Notes under the pieces: generated by a model | Told to the model about the DNA's origin: nothing | The model's input: the letters and a program-made list of their open reading frames with translations, nothing else | The model's database searches: none | NCBI GenBank assembly: GCA_964567745.1 | Contig: CAZMNY010000034.1 | Span: 1-64,000 of the forward strand | Length of the DNA: 64,000 nt | DNA from: CAZMNY01 sp964567745 | GTDB taxonomy: Bacteria; Planctomycetota; Planctomycetia; Pirellulales; Pirellulaceae | Direction of reading: 5' to 3' | In this document: positions 53,053-63,262 of the stretch, one piece after another | How positions within the stretch are numbered: position 1 is the stretch's first letter | Layout: each line of letters opens with the position of its first letter | Made by a program: the position numbers and the translations under genes

Positions 53053-56000
53053 CTAATGTTGAGGCGAATGATTGTGCTTTTTCTTTAGGTGGTCAGGCAG
53101 CTGAAAACCGCCCGACTCAAGGTAGCTGACAAGATCTCGGATTTCCGCTTTCGTCAAGCTGTTTAGCAAGCCCTCGGGCATCGGCGACAGCTTGGCCGGA
53201 ATCCGTTCATCGACTTCACGTTTGGAAACCCTGGTTATGACTTTCGGCGTCAACAAGTTTGCGATGATGTGATAGTGCTTGGAAGTCTCCTTCGCGATCA
53301 CGCCCGCAACCACCTTGCCGTTGACGAGAACAAATTGGTTGACCTGGTACTTCTCGCCAACCTCCGTCGACGGCTCAAGGATCTGCTGCAAGAGCTTGAC
53401 GCCTTTGAGCCGCTTGGCGGTCTCCTGCAAATTAGGCCCAAGTTCGATTCCATGCCCCTCAATCCGATGGCACTGATGACAGTTCGCTTTCATGAACGCC
53501 TGCATCCCGCGCATGATCGTGACCTCGTCGTGGTTCGTCGGGAACTCGTCGAAATCGGCAAGCTTCCACTCTTTTACGATTGTCGGTTTACGAGACGCCA
53601 ACAGCGTTTCAATTTCCGACTTGTCTCTTCCCACAACAAAGTCGCCTTTCATGATGATCCAGTGCCCTGGGAAAGTGCAGACGAACGAATAGACGCCCGG
53701 TTCTTTCGGTGCCTGGAACCGAAAGACATGAACGCGAGATTTTCGCGTCGGCCCGATCATTGGTGACGCGGTCAGGATCAAAGAGCGTTTTGAGGACGGG
53801 ATAAAGTCCGAGTTTGCGTTCTTAGGATCCTTCGCCATCTCGTTGGCCGCCATACCAACTTCGGCTAGCGCGCCAGGTTGGACAAACACCATATTGTGGT
53901 CGGTGGCGTCTGAATTCGTGAACAGAATCTTGATCGGTTGGCCGACCGTGGCGGTAATCTGATCGATAGAGAACCGCATCCGTTCCGGTAAACACTCGAC
54001 CTCGACAAACTTCAAATTTCTTTGCGAATCGAATTGAGCTTGGTTCGCGTTGGGTTGGGGCTCGCGGACGCGCTGCGCCTTCGCAGCTTGAGCAATCAGT
54101 TTACGAACGTTGTAGCCCGGCTTGTTCTCCCAGTGTCGCTTGAGGGTGCGCGAGCTAAGCGAGGCAGTTGCCGCATAGGCCAAATGGCCGTCGATCGGAT
54201 GGCCGTAAACATCGAGCATCGCGTCGAGAGCCGCCTTCGAGCCGATGTAGGAGGCTGCAATGGCGGCCTCCATCCGAACCAGGCCGTTTGAATCGTTCGC
54301 CGCATTTCGCAACAGCTCGATCGCGTCGGGTAAATGAACGTGCCAATATCGAAGTTGCCGAGCCGCTGCGGCTCGAGCATGATGTTCATCACACGAAAGT
54401 ACGTCGCGCAAGAGGGCTGTGTTTACTCGATCGATATTTCGGTACAGCCAAACTCCTTCCACTTGATGATGTCGATAGCGAGAATCATCTTCGTCAAGCT
54501 TGGCAACCCAGTCGCCGAGTGCTGCTTCAACCTGCGACGCGTCTCGCTCGCGCAGCTCGCGCTTCGCCCAATATCGATAGCGATACTCTGGCCGTTTGAG
54601 GATTTCGAGCAGGTCCGCAATCGAGGCGCCCGCAATCTTGGGAGCTTTCTGCAACGGCTTGCCCTTCGCCGTGATCCGCCAGATGCGGCCGGAGTGCCTG
54701 TCGCGACGATCATCGCGCAACGAGTACTGGGCGTGGCCCTTGACCGGGTTGTACCAGTCGCAGACGTACATCGCACCGGAAGGGCCGTAGCGAATGTCGA
54801 CGGGAATGAAGCTGAGGTTTGAAGAGAAGATTAAGTCGCTCACGTATTCTTCGTCGTAGCCATATTCGCCCTCGTTCCATTTATGAATCTCAACTCGGTT
54901 CGTCGGTTTGTAACGCACCTTGATGAATCCGCCCTGCAGTTCGTCTGGAAACGTATTAAAGTCGACGAATTCCTGGCCGCAGGTTCCCGAATACGCTCGA
55001 AGCCCAGCGGGACTCGCGTGCTGAGTCGGGTAGGGCGGATCGAGTGAATGAAATGCGGATGCGAAAATCGGATGACTCGCCTGGTGCTGCCCCCAGTCGT
55101 CAAAAGTCACTCCCCAGGGATTCGTGCTGTGATACGACCCGAAACTTATCAGACGGTGGTCGCGAGGTTGATAGCGAAACCAACCGCTGTTTTGTTGACG
55201 AACCGGACCGTACGGCGTTTCGACTTGCGAGTGATGAAAAATCGACTCCCGAAAAATCAGATCGCCGTCCGGCGTCCAGGCAAAATCGTGAAGTGCGTGA
55301 TGGGAGTCCTCCGTCCCAAAACCCGAAAGCACAATCTGCCTCAGGTCCGCCTTGCCGTCGCCGTCCGTATCCTTGAGGAACGTGAGGTTTGGCATCTCTG
55401 AGACGTAAACGCCGCCATCGCCAAACTCGAAAGAAAGAGGGATGTCGAGATTGTCAGCGAAGACGCTCGATTTGTCGGCCTTCCCATCGCCGTCGGTATC
55501 CTCAAGAATGACAAGCTTGTCGTTTGGCTTGTTGCCCGGATAAACGTGGGGGTAGGTGGTCGAGCAACTGACCCATAGCCGGCCTTGCGAATCCCATCTC
55601 ATTTGGATCGGAGCGGCAATGTCTGGAAACTCTTCCTCGCCGGCGAACAGATTGACTTCAAACCGCGGGTCGACGGTGAACTCGGCCTGCTCGTCTTTAG
55701 CCGACATCCAGCGATTGGCGCCGCGACTCTGCTTGGTCGCAGGCAGCGCGGGGACGTTGGAGTCGTCGACCTTTTCGGGAACCGGCTTGTCTTCGGCGAG
55801 CGCCCAAATGCGGCTGTCCCGATTGGATGTCATCTGATCGAAGTTGCGCATGGCGGGAAGGAAGTCGAGGTATCCGTAACTCTTCCTTCGCCCGCCGGTG
55901 TAGTAAAACGTGTTGGCCGGTCGGTAACGTCGAAAGTACTGCTGACTCTTATCGAGGACGGTTTGGCGAATGGACTGGTTGACCGTCATCGGCTGTTGAT

Positions 56001-56892
56001 CGAACATCCCTTCGTACAATGTGTTGGCGAACAGCTGGTAGCCGGCGTCATTCAAATGGGCACCGTTGATGGTCAAATCGGTTTCGACATCGTTCATGGC
56101 CGTTCGAGTCGCGGCGAAGACGTTTACGTAACCGACCTGCTGTTCTCTGGCGACAGCCTCGACCACTGTGGCGTACGCTTCAATTTGGTCGTTGTTTCTA
56201 GCCGCCGCGTCGATGCCTTTAACCTGCTCGTTGGCCGTCGGCGACACCAGCACGATGCGAGGCCCCGTCTTGCCATTGAAGGCGGTGCTCTTCAGACGGC
56301 TGACCAGATCGGTCAGTGACTTCTTGAACGACGCCTTGCCTTCATTTCCGGCGAACGATTCATTGAATCCAAACGCGGCCAGAATAACGTCCACTTTTTC
56401 GTGGGTGAGATGTTGATCGAGATCAGCAAAGTTCGCCGGTCGCGGCTGAAGGTCGGGCGTGTCGCCGGACCAAGCCAGATTGCGAACAACCAATCGTTGA
56501 CCAAGTGTTCGTTGGTGCAAGAGTGATTCGAGATAGCCAAAATGCCGAGCGCGATCGAAGAGGTTGTTTCCGATCAATGCGACGGTGTCTCCGGCCGACA
56601 GCTTGATCGGCAACGTAGTCGTAACAGGCTTCGTCGCAGTTCCGCGCGGCGCCGACTGCCCATAGATGGCGTACTTCGCGAAATCGCCGTCTTGCGGCGC
56701 CGCGTCGTCCGCTGCTTTCTTGGGTCGACGAGCCGCCTTGGACCGTGGCTTCCTGCCTTGCTTCCCGTCGTTCGGCTTCTTCGCGGCGGGTGGCTGTTCA
56801 ACCGGATTCGCGGCAACAACATCCATCGCAGACGTCCCAACGAGCATTAGAAGGAGGACGAGTGGGGCCATGGCCATCAAGAACATTCGCAT
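53053..56892 (-). CDS. Multi-domain PVC-type protein: SGNH, propeller, HEAT, cupredoxin and cytochrome c
   Basis: This is a 1279-residue secreted protein with a signal peptide ending at VVAA and a basic linker. Domains in order are: an SGNH-hydrolase-like domain (about 80-320); a PVC membrane-dehydrogenase-type propeller (about 405-745) with two DTDGDGKAD calcium-like loops; HEAT-like helices (about 755-930); a blue-copper cupredoxin (about 975-1090) with ligands H999, C1072, H1077 and M1081; and a cytochrome c domain with CHQCH at 1138-1142. In the SGNH domain the nucleophile block reads IGNNL, without the serine, so that domain may only bind. The copper and heme centres in one chain suggest internal electron transfer from a dehydrogenase-type propeller. 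The substrate is unknown. Confidence 0.9.
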   Translation of the reverse strand: MRMFLMAMAPLVLLLMLVGTSAMDVVAANPVEQPPAAKKPNDGKQGRKPRSKAARRPKKAADDAAPQDGDFAKYAIYGQSAPRGTATKPVTTTLPIKLSAGDTVALIGNNLFDRARHFGYLESLLHQRTLGQRLVVRNLAWSGDTPDLQPRPANFADLDQHLTHEKVDVILAAFGFNESFAGNEGKASFKKSLTDLVSRLKSTAFNGKTGPRIVLVSPTANEQVKGIDAAARNNDQIEAYATVVEAVAREQQVGYVNVFAATRTAMNDVETDLTINGAHLNDAGYQLFANTLYEGMFDQQPMTVNQSIRQTVLDKSQQYFRRYRPANTFYYTGGRRKSYGYLDFLPAMRNFDQMTSNRDSRIWALAEDKPVPEKVDDSNVPALPATKQSRGANRWMSAKDEQAEFTVDPRFEVNLFAGEEEFPDIAAPIQMRWDSQGRLWVSCSTTYPHVYPGNKPNDKLVILEDTDGDGKADKSSVFADNLDIPLSFEFGDGGVYVSEMPNLTFLKDTDGDGKADLRQIVLSGFGTEDSHHALHDFAWTPDGDLIFRESIFHHSQVETPYGPVRQQNSGWFRYQPRDHRLISFGSYHSTNPWGVTFDDWGQHQASHPIFASAFHSLDPPYPTQHASPAGLRAYSGTCGQEFVDFNTFPDELQGGFIKVRYKPTNRVEIHKWNEGEYGYDEEYVSDLIFSSNLSFIPVDIRYGPSGAMYVCDWYNPVKGHAQYSLRDDRRDRHSGRIWRITAKGKPLQKAPKIAGASIADLLEILKRPEYRYRYWAKRELRERDASQVEAALGDWVAKLDEDDSRYRHHQVEGVWLYRNIDRVNTALLRDVLSCDEHHARAAAARQLRYWHVHLPDAIELLRNAANDSNGLVRMEAAIAASYIGSKAALDAMLDVYGHPIDGHLAYAATASLSSRTLKRHWENKPGYNVRKLIAQAAKAQRVREPQPNANQAQFDSQRNLKFVEVECLPERMRFSIDQITATVGQPIKILFTNSDATDHNMVFVQPGALAEVGMAANEMAKDPKNANSDFIPSSKRSLILTASPMIGPTRKSRVHVFRFQAPKEPGVYSFVCTFPGHWIIMKGDFVVGRDKSEIETLLASRKPTIVKEWKLADFDEFPTNHDEVTIMRGMQAFMKANCHQCHRIEGHGIELGPNLQETAKRLKGVKLLQQILEPSTEVGEKYQVNQFVLVNGKVVAGVIAKETSKHYHIIANLLTPKVITRVSKREVDERIPAKLSPMPEGLLNSLTKAEIRDLVSYLESGGFQLPDHLKKKHNHSPQH

Positions 56893-56987
56893 CGGTGTTT
56901 TATCCTGCTAATCCTCACGCTGCTCACGGTTCACGAGCGCGCATTTTTTGAAACTACGACTGTTGCGAGTCGACGTAAAACGCGGAT

Positions 56988-58160
56988 TCAATCTTTCCCG
57001 CCCGCGTTGATCGCCTTGCGAGCGAGTGAGCGGAAGATGCCGTACGTCGGCGTCTTGTATCCCCACGATTGAATCATGAAGACGGCATAGCAATCATTTC
57101 GCGAGTCGATCCAGAACTTGGTTCCGGCGGCGCCGCCCCAACTGTAACCGCCCTTGCCATCGACAATCCCGCCGAGGCCGTACACCTTACCGATCTTGCG
57201 GAGGTGATTCTCAAATATGACTTCAACCGTTTCCGGCTTGAGCACGCGATTGCCGTCGAGCTCGCCTCGATTGAGAAGCATTTGGCAAAAGCGAGCGTAG
57301 TCGGAGGTCGTCGAAACCAAACCTTGTCCTCCCATCATCCGCGCCGGCTTCGCCGCTAGCGCTGAGCTCGCCATCGCTGGTTTCAGCACGCCCTTTCTTG
57401 GTCGCGAGTAGACCTGGGCGACGCGTTCGAGATCCTTCGAATCACGCACCCAGAATTCGGTGTCATTCATCTCCAAGCGATCCAGCAGCCGCTCTCGCAT
57501 GACGACGTCAAGCGGCTTGCCTTCGAGTGCTTCGATGTAGCGACCGAGGATGTCAATCGAATAGCTGTAGGTAAAGTCGGTGCCGGGTTGAAACTTCAGC
57601 GGTCGCTTCGCCAGCGACGCCGAGAATTCCTCGAGCGTCGTATTCTTACCCATGTCGAGCCCGTCTCGCTCGTAGGTCAATCCAGACGAATGCGTCATCA
57701 ACTGTCGCGGCGTGATCGGCGACTTGGCGGGCACAGTCGAGTCACCATCGGAAACGGTGACATTTTTCCATTCCGGCAAATGGACCGAGATGGGATCATC
57801 CAGTTTGAATTTCCCCTCTTCCCAAAGCGACATGGCCGTTACTGCCACCATCGGCTTGGTCATCGAATAGATGCGGAACAGCGTGTCCTTTTCCATCGAC
57901 GATTCATTTTCAATTACACGATTGCCAAACGTCTCGAAGTAACCGATCTTTCCGTGGCGTGCGATTAAGCCGATCAATCCGGCGACGTTCTTATTTCCCA
58001 CTTGCTCACGCATGGCGTCGTCAATCGCGTCAAGCGAATTCGAGTCGAGCTTGGCAGCTTTCGCCTCAGCGCCGTGTCGAGGGTCGGCCGAGCGGGTTCG
58101 AGCGGGCTCGAAAAACACGGCGAGAAGAAAAAAGACAGAGAGGATTACGAATTCACGCAT
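56988..58160 (-). CDS. Secreted serine hydrolase of the beta-lactamase/esterase (class C) fold
   Basis: After a signal peptide (VILSVFFLLAVFF) the protein has SMTK (S99 to K102), the catalytic serine-lysine motif, then YSYSI in the position of the Tyr-x-Asn/Ser motif, and WGGAAGTKFW in place of the KTG/HxG strand. This pattern suits EstB-like esterases and D-aminopeptidases more than true beta-lactamases. It lies 95 bases upstream of the 1279-residue redox gene in the same direction and may start that transcription unit. Confidence 0.9.
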   Translation of the reverse strand: MREFVILSVFFLLAVFFEPARTRSADPRHGAEAKAAKLDSNSLDAIDDAMREQVGNKNVAGLIGLIARHGKIGYFETFGNRVIENESSMEKDTLFRIYSMTKPMVAVTAMSLWEEGKFKLDDPISVHLPEWKNVTVSDGDSTVPAKSPITPRQLMTHSSGLTYERDGLDMGKNTTLEEFSASLAKRPLKFQPGTDFTYSYSIDILGRYIEALEGKPLDVVMRERLLDRLEMNDTEFWVRDSKDLERVAQVYSRPRKGVLKPAMASSALAAKPARMMGGQGLVSTTSDYARFCQMLLNRGELDGNRVLKPETVEVIFENHLRKIGKVYGLGGIVDGKGGYSWGGAAGTKFWIDSRNDCYAVFMIQSWGYKTPTYGIFRSLARKAINAGGKD

Positions 58161-58606
58161 GCAGTTATTTCCTTATGGATTCACGACGCGTCGCAGACTC
58201 GACGACGAAAAACACAGCTCGATCGGCGGCAACGAGTCGAATGCCAGCAAGAGCTCGCTGGCCAATGGTGGCTGAAAGGCGAACGCCAATCATTCAATTC
58301 TGCCTGTTTGCCGAAACGGCGTCAATCAACGATGCCGCAGCACGATCTCTTTCCTGGTCTTGTCAGGTGCCTGAATGGCTGGCCATCCCGGCCTCGATGC
58401 CGTCCCATGAATTGAAGTTCAAAGCACGCGGGATTAGACTGTGACCTATTAACTTAGGACGGCGATTGCCCCCACGCCGCTCAACATAGTCACACCAAAG
58501 CGGCCCCTTCCCACAACCGACCTCCCATTTGCTCTCTCGCTTTTCCAACCGCCTGACGCAACGTCATCATTGTATTGGGATGCCCGAGAAACTGAAGGTT
58601 TAGATC
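58161..58606. other. Divergent intergenic region, no gene seen
   Basis: The 446 bases between the divergent hydrolase and PSCyt genes have short open frames on the plus strand with no recognisable content. Both promoters should lie here. The PSCyt start has GAAGG about 10 bases upstream. Confidence 0.5.
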
Positions 58607-61600
58607 ATGCGAATCTATCGGACTCTCGCTGTAGCCATAGTCCTTAATGCGTTGATCTGCGTCGCCTCACATGCGCAGACAACGATACGATTCGATCGCG
58701 ACATTCGCCCGATACTTTCCGACAATTGCTTTCCTTGCCACGGGCCCGACGATAGCAAACGCGAGGGCGACTTGCGGCTCGATTTGAAAGAGCACGCGTT
58801 GGCGCCGCGAGACGGCGCACCCGCTCTGAAAGCCGGCGACCTTGAGGGGAGCGAGACTTGGCGGCGCATTATCAGTGACGACTCCGACGAGATCATGCCG
58901 CCGGAAGAGTCGAACAAGAAGCTAACATCGGCTCAAATCAATTTGATCAAACAATGGATCGAAGCGGGCGCGGAATGGTCGGATCACTGGGCCTTCGTCG
59001 CGCCGACGCGTCCCAGCCTTCCCAAAGTCTCCGACGAAAAATGGGCCGCCGGCCCCATCGATCGATTCATCTTGGCCAGATTGGACCGAGCAGGTCTTCG
59101 CCCGTCAGCCGAAGCAGACCGACGCACTTTGATCCGCCGATTGACGTTCGACCTGACAGGTTTGCCGCCAACGCCGGCCGAAGTAGAGGCTTTTGTCAAC
59201 GACGGCGCTCCCGACGCTTACGAGCGAGTTGTCGATCGGCTGCTCAAATCGCGACATTACGGCGAACGTATGGCGCTCATGTGGCTCGATGCCGCTCGCT
59301 ATGGCGACACGAGCGTTTTTCATGCCGACGGCCCGCGGGACATGTGGGCCTGGCGTGATCAGGTCGTTCAGTCCTATAACGATAACACGCCATTCGATCG
59401 GTTCTCGATCGAGCAATTGGCGGGCGACTTGATACCCAACGCCACCGTCGCGCAACGGGTCGCCTCCGGCTTTCATCGCAATACCGGGACAACCGACGAG
59501 GGCGGCGCTATCGCGGAAGAGTACCGAGTCGAATACGCCGTCGATCGAGTGAAGACGACGTCGACGGTTTGGCTTGGGCTCTCAATGGAATGCGGCCAAT
59601 GCCATGAGCATAAATTCGATCCGATTTCACAAACCGAATACTATCAGTTCTACGCGTTCTTTAACGTCAGCGCCGATGGCGGTATGCAGACGCGCCGCGG
59701 CAACGCGAAACCGTTCGTCGAAGTTCCCGATCCGGTCAAAGTCAAAAAGCTACCGGCCGTGGTCGCGTCCATTGCCGAACAAGACGGCAAGATAGCCGCG
59801 CATCGCGACGCGGTTGGAACGGCAGTCGAGTCTTGGGTGAAGAAACTTGAGGCGGAAGTTGCGGCCAACGGCGATTCGGGAATCGCACCCACAGATGCGG
59901 CGGCGCACTTTGCCCTGGACGACGGAAAAGGCGCTACGGCTTCGGACACGGTCGACTCAAAACGCAAGGGCAACATCAAAGGCAAAGCGGATTGGGTGAA
60001 AGCTCGATTCGGCAAAGGACTCAACCTCGACGGAAAGACCGTAGTCGACCTCGGTAACGTGGGCGACTTCGACCAGAAAGACAAGTTTTCCTACGGCGGG
60101 TGGGTCTACGCCACGCCCAAGACGTCCGGCGCATTGGTCGCTCGCATGGACAGCGCCAACGCGCACCGCGGGTACGACATCCTGATCCAGAACAACATGA
60201 TCACGGCCCATATCATTCACCAATGGCCGGGCAACGCGATCAAAGTAAAGACGAAGAAGAAGCTAAAGCCAAAAGCGTGGCACCACGTACTCGTCACCTA
60301 CGACGGCTCATCGAAAGCGGCAGGCGTGAAGGTTTATGTCGACGGCGAGTCCTGGAAATGGGACATCGAGCAAGACGGTTTGACCAAGACAATTCGAACG
60401 CCCAAGTCGTTGCTCATCGGCAGCCGTCACGGCGGTGGCGCACTCAAAGGGAAAGTCGATGATATTCGGATCTTCTCCCGGGAACTGAGCAGTTCCGAAG
60501 TGCAGGCCTTAGCTGGCTCAAATCCATTGCTGCCCATCTTGGCCATTCCCGCCGACAAACGCACGAAGAAACAGCTCAACACGCTGCGCGATCACTACCT
60601 TGCTAACGAGGACGCCGTCTACAAGCAGCTGGTTGACGAGCGCGCCAAGTTGAAGACGCAAGAAACGGACTTGCGCAAGCCATTGACGACCGTGATGATG
60701 ATGAGCGACTCCAAGCGAGACACGTTTTTGCTCGCTCGCGGCGCCTACAACTCACCGACTGGCGAGAAAATCCTGCCGGGCACGCCGAGCATGTTGCCGC
60801 GGATGCGAAAGGGAAGCGCGCGCAATCGACTTGGCTTGGCCCAATGGTTGTTCCAGCCCGATCATCCGCTGACCGCCCGCGTCGCCGTTAACCGCTACTG
60901 GCTATTGTTGTTCAACACGGGAATTGTCGCCACGCCCGAAGATTTTGGCGCCCAGGGGAAGTTTCCGAGCCACCCGCAATTGCTTGACTGGCTTGCCGTT
61001 GACTTTCGCGAGAACGGATGGAACGTCAAACGCATGATTAAGCAGATCGTGATGTCCGCCACCTACCGCCAAGACTCGAAAGTCTCGGCCGATTTGCTTG
61101 AGCAAGATCGAGACAATTTGCTATTGGCCCGCGGACCACGATTCCGCTTGCAGGGGGAGTTTATTCGCGACAGCGCGTTGGCCATCAGCGGGCTGCTCAA
61201 CAAGAGGGCGGGTGGTCCCGGCGTCAAACCCTATCAGCCGCCGGGATTGTGGCGTGAAGTCGGACTTGGCGGCAATCCCAAGTTCGTTCAAGACCACGGC
61301 GAAAAGCTATATCGCCGAAGCCTTTACACCTATTGGAAACGGTCGGCGCCGCCGCCGAGCATGCAAATTTTTGACGCGCCGACGCGTGAAAAATGCGCTA
61401 TCCGCAGACCTCGCACAAACACGCCGCTTCAGGCGCTAGTCACACTCAACGATATTCAATTTGTCGAGGCCGCGCGCAATCTCGCTCAACGGATGCTGAC
61501 TGAACCGAACGCCGATCCTGCATCTCGAGTTGAGTTTGCTTTCTTGTTGGCCACGTCGCGTCCGCCCAGCAAAGCCGAGAGCGCCGTTCTGCTCGATATA

Positions 61601-61768
61601 CATGCAGCGGCCCTGACGCGATACAAGAAGGACGACAAGGCAGCGAAAGAGCTGCTCGGCTTTGGCGAGTCGAAGCGGGACGAGTCCATCGATTCAGCGG
61701 AACACGCCGCCTGGACAATCGTCGCAAGCACGATTCTCAACCTCGACGAAACCCTCACTCGGGAATAA
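58607..61768 (+). CDS. Planctomycete cytochrome protein PSCyt1-DUF1549-LamG-DUF1553
   Basis: A signal peptide ending at SHAQ is followed by the heme motif CFPCH (41-45), DUF1549 (about 125-345) ending in CGQCHEHKFDP (from C329), a LamG/concanavalin-like module (about 431-637, with FSYGGWVYATPKTSGALVAR, WHHVLVTYDG and KVDDIRIFSREL), and DUF1553 (about 750-1030, with VAVNRYWLLLFNTGIV and RPRTNTPLQALVTLND). It has the same frame as the other PSCyt protein in the window but with a different sugar-binding insert at the same place. The DUF1501 partner starts 5 bases after its stop. Confidence 0.93.
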   Translation: MRIYRTLAVAIVLNALICVASHAQTTIRFDRDIRPILSDNCFPCHGPDDSKREGDLRLDLKEHALAPRDGAPALKAGDLEGSETWRRIISDDSDEIMPPEESNKKLTSAQINLIKQWIEAGAEWSDHWAFVAPTRPSLPKVSDEKWAAGPIDRFILARLDRAGLRPSAEADRRTLIRRLTFDLTGLPPTPAEVEAFVNDGAPDAYERVVDRLLKSRHYGERMALMWLDAARYGDTSVFHADGPRDMWAWRDQVVQSYNDNTPFDRFSIEQLAGDLIPNATVAQRVASGFHRNTGTTDEGGAIAEEYRVEYAVDRVKTTSTVWLGLSMECGQCHEHKFDPISQTEYYQFYAFFNVSADGGMQTRRGNAKPFVEVPDPVKVKKLPAVVASIAEQDGKIAAHRDAVGTAVESWVKKLEAEVAANGDSGIAPTDAAAHFALDDGKGATASDTVDSKRKGNIKGKADWVKARFGKGLNLDGKTVVDLGNVGDFDQKDKFSYGGWVYATPKTSGALVARMDSANAHRGYDILIQNNMITAHIIHQWPGNAIKVKTKKKLKPKAWHHVLVTYDGSSKAAGVKVYVDGESWKWDIEQDGLTKTIRTPKSLLIGSRHGGGALKGKVDDIRIFSRELSSSEVQALAGSNPLLPILAIPADKRTKKQLNTLRDHYLANEDAVYKQLVDERAKLKTQETDLRKPLTTVMMMSDSKRDTFLLARGAYNSPTGEKILPGTPSMLPRMRKGSARNRLGLAQWLFQPDHPLTARVAVNRYWLLLFNTGIVATPEDFGAQGKFPSHPQLLDWLAVDFRENGWNVKRMIKQIVMSATYRQDSKVSADLLEQDRDNLLLARGPRFRLQGEFIRDSALAISGLLNKRAGGPGVKPYQPPGLWREVGLGGNPKFVQDHGEKLYRRSLYTYWKRSAPPPSMQIFDAPTREKCAIRRPRTNTPLQALVTLNDIQFVEAARNLAQRMLTEPNADPASRVEFAFLLATSRPPSKAESAVLLDIHAAALTRYKKDDKAAKELLGFGESKRDESIDSAEHAAWTIVASTILNLDETLTRE

Positions 61769-61773
61769 TCGAC

Positions 61774-63240
61774 ATGGATCCCATTCAAGACCTCCGCTCT
61801 CAATTGAGTCGGCGCCAGTGGCTTTCACACTCGCGCAATTGTCTCGGCGGCGCAGCTCTCGCAACCTTGCTGGGCCAAAGCGGGGCGGCCATTGCGAACG
61901 AATCGAACGCGAAGTCGATAGGCGGAATACCTGGGCTGCCACATTTCGCGCCCAAGGCAAAACGAGTAATCTATCTGTTCATGGCCGGCGGCCCGAGCCA
62001 TATCGACACGTTCGATTACAAACCCGATTTGCACAAGGTGCATGGAATCGAGCTGCCGGACTCGATCCGACAAGGCCAGCGACTCACGGGAATGACGAGC
62101 GGGCAAAAGTCGTTTCCCTGCGTGGCGCCGATGTTCAAATTCAAGCGTTACGGCGAACGCGGCACCTGGGTCAACAGCGAAGTCTTCCCTCATATCGCAT
62201 CGATTGTCGATGAGATGGCGATCATCAAATCGATGAACACCGAGGCCATCAATCACGACCCGGCAATAACGTATATCAACACAGGCACGCAGCAACTCGG
62301 CCGCCCTAGTTTCGGCTCGTGGCTCAGCTACGGCCTCGGCAGCTCGAACCAAGATCTCCCGGCATACATCGTGATGATTTCGGTCGGGGCGCGTCCAGGC
62401 CAAGCATTGTACTCGCGACTTTGGGGAAGCGGTTTTCTGCCGTCGCGACACCAGGGAGTTCAGTTTCGCAGCGGCGCCGATCCGGTGCTTTACCTCTCCG
62501 ACCCGCCGGGCCTCGATCGCGGTCTGCGTCGAAAAATGCTGGATGGCTTGGCCAAACTCAACGAGCAACGATTCTCTCGAATTGGCGATCCGGAAATCGA
62601 AGCCCGCGTCGCCCAATACGAAATGGCGTTTCGTATGCAGACCTCAGTACCCGAGCTGATGAGTCTCGACGATGAACCGAAGTCGACTTTCGACCTTTAC
62701 GGTCCCGAGTCGCTCAAGAAGGGCAGCTTCGCGTCGAATTGCGTTCTCGCGCGACGGATGGCCGAGCGCGGCGTGCCGTTCATTCAGCTCTTCCACCGCG
62801 GCTGGGATCAGCACGGCAACCTGCCCGGCGACCTGCGCCGCAACGGGAAGTCAGTCGACCAGGCCGCAGCCGGACTTGTCAAAGACCTCAAGCAACGCGG
62901 CATGCTTGAAGACACCGTCGTTATTTTTGGCGGCGAGTTTGGTCGCACGATCTACAGTCAGGGAACGCTGACCAAGACCAATCACGGGCGCGATCACCAC
63001 GGACGTTGCTTCACGACCTGGGTCGCCGGCGGTGGAATCAAACCTGGCATCGACTACGGAGCAACGGACGACTTCTGTTACAACATCACGAAAGATCCCG
63101 TTCACATCAGCGACTTGAACGCGACGATTCTGCACTGTCTTGGGATCGACCACAAGAAGTTCACGATCAAGTACCAGGGACTTGATTGGCGATTGAGCGG
63201 CGTCACCGGCGCCGACGTCGTTAAAGGTCTACTCGCCTGA
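61774..63240 (+). CDS. DUF1501 protein (Tat-exported)
   Basis: The N-terminus has SRRQWLSHSRNCLGGAAL, a twin-arginine-type signal, then RVIYLFMAGGPSHIDTFDY and other DUF1501 landmarks (VIFGGEFGRTIYSQG, NHGRDHHGRCF and ILHCLGIDHKKFTIKYQG). It starts 5 bases after the PSCyt-LamG gene, so the two are co-translated. The function of the family is unknown. The stop is 22 bases from the stop of a convergent DUF1501 gene. Confidence 0.93.
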   Translation: MDPIQDLRSQLSRRQWLSHSRNCLGGAALATLLGQSGAAIANESNAKSIGGIPGLPHFAPKAKRVIYLFMAGGPSHIDTFDYKPDLHKVHGIELPDSIRQGQRLTGMTSGQKSFPCVAPMFKFKRYGERGTWVNSEVFPHIASIVDEMAIIKSMNTEAINHDPAITYINTGTQQLGRPSFGSWLSYGLGSSNQDLPAYIVMISVGARPGQALYSRLWGSGFLPSRHQGVQFRSGADPVLYLSDPPGLDRGLRRKMLDGLAKLNEQRFSRIGDPEIEARVAQYEMAFRMQTSVPELMSLDDEPKSTFDLYGPESLKKGSFASNCVLARRMAERGVPFIQLFHRGWDQHGNLPGDLRRNGKSVDQAAAGLVKDLKQRGMLEDTVVIFGGEFGRTIYSQGTLTKTNHGRDHHGRCFTTWVAGGGIKPGIDYGATDDFCYNITKDPVHISDLNATILHCLGIDHKKFTIKYQGLDWRLSGVTGADVVKGLLA

Positions 63241-63262
63241 CCGCGTCGCTTGGCCGAGCAGC

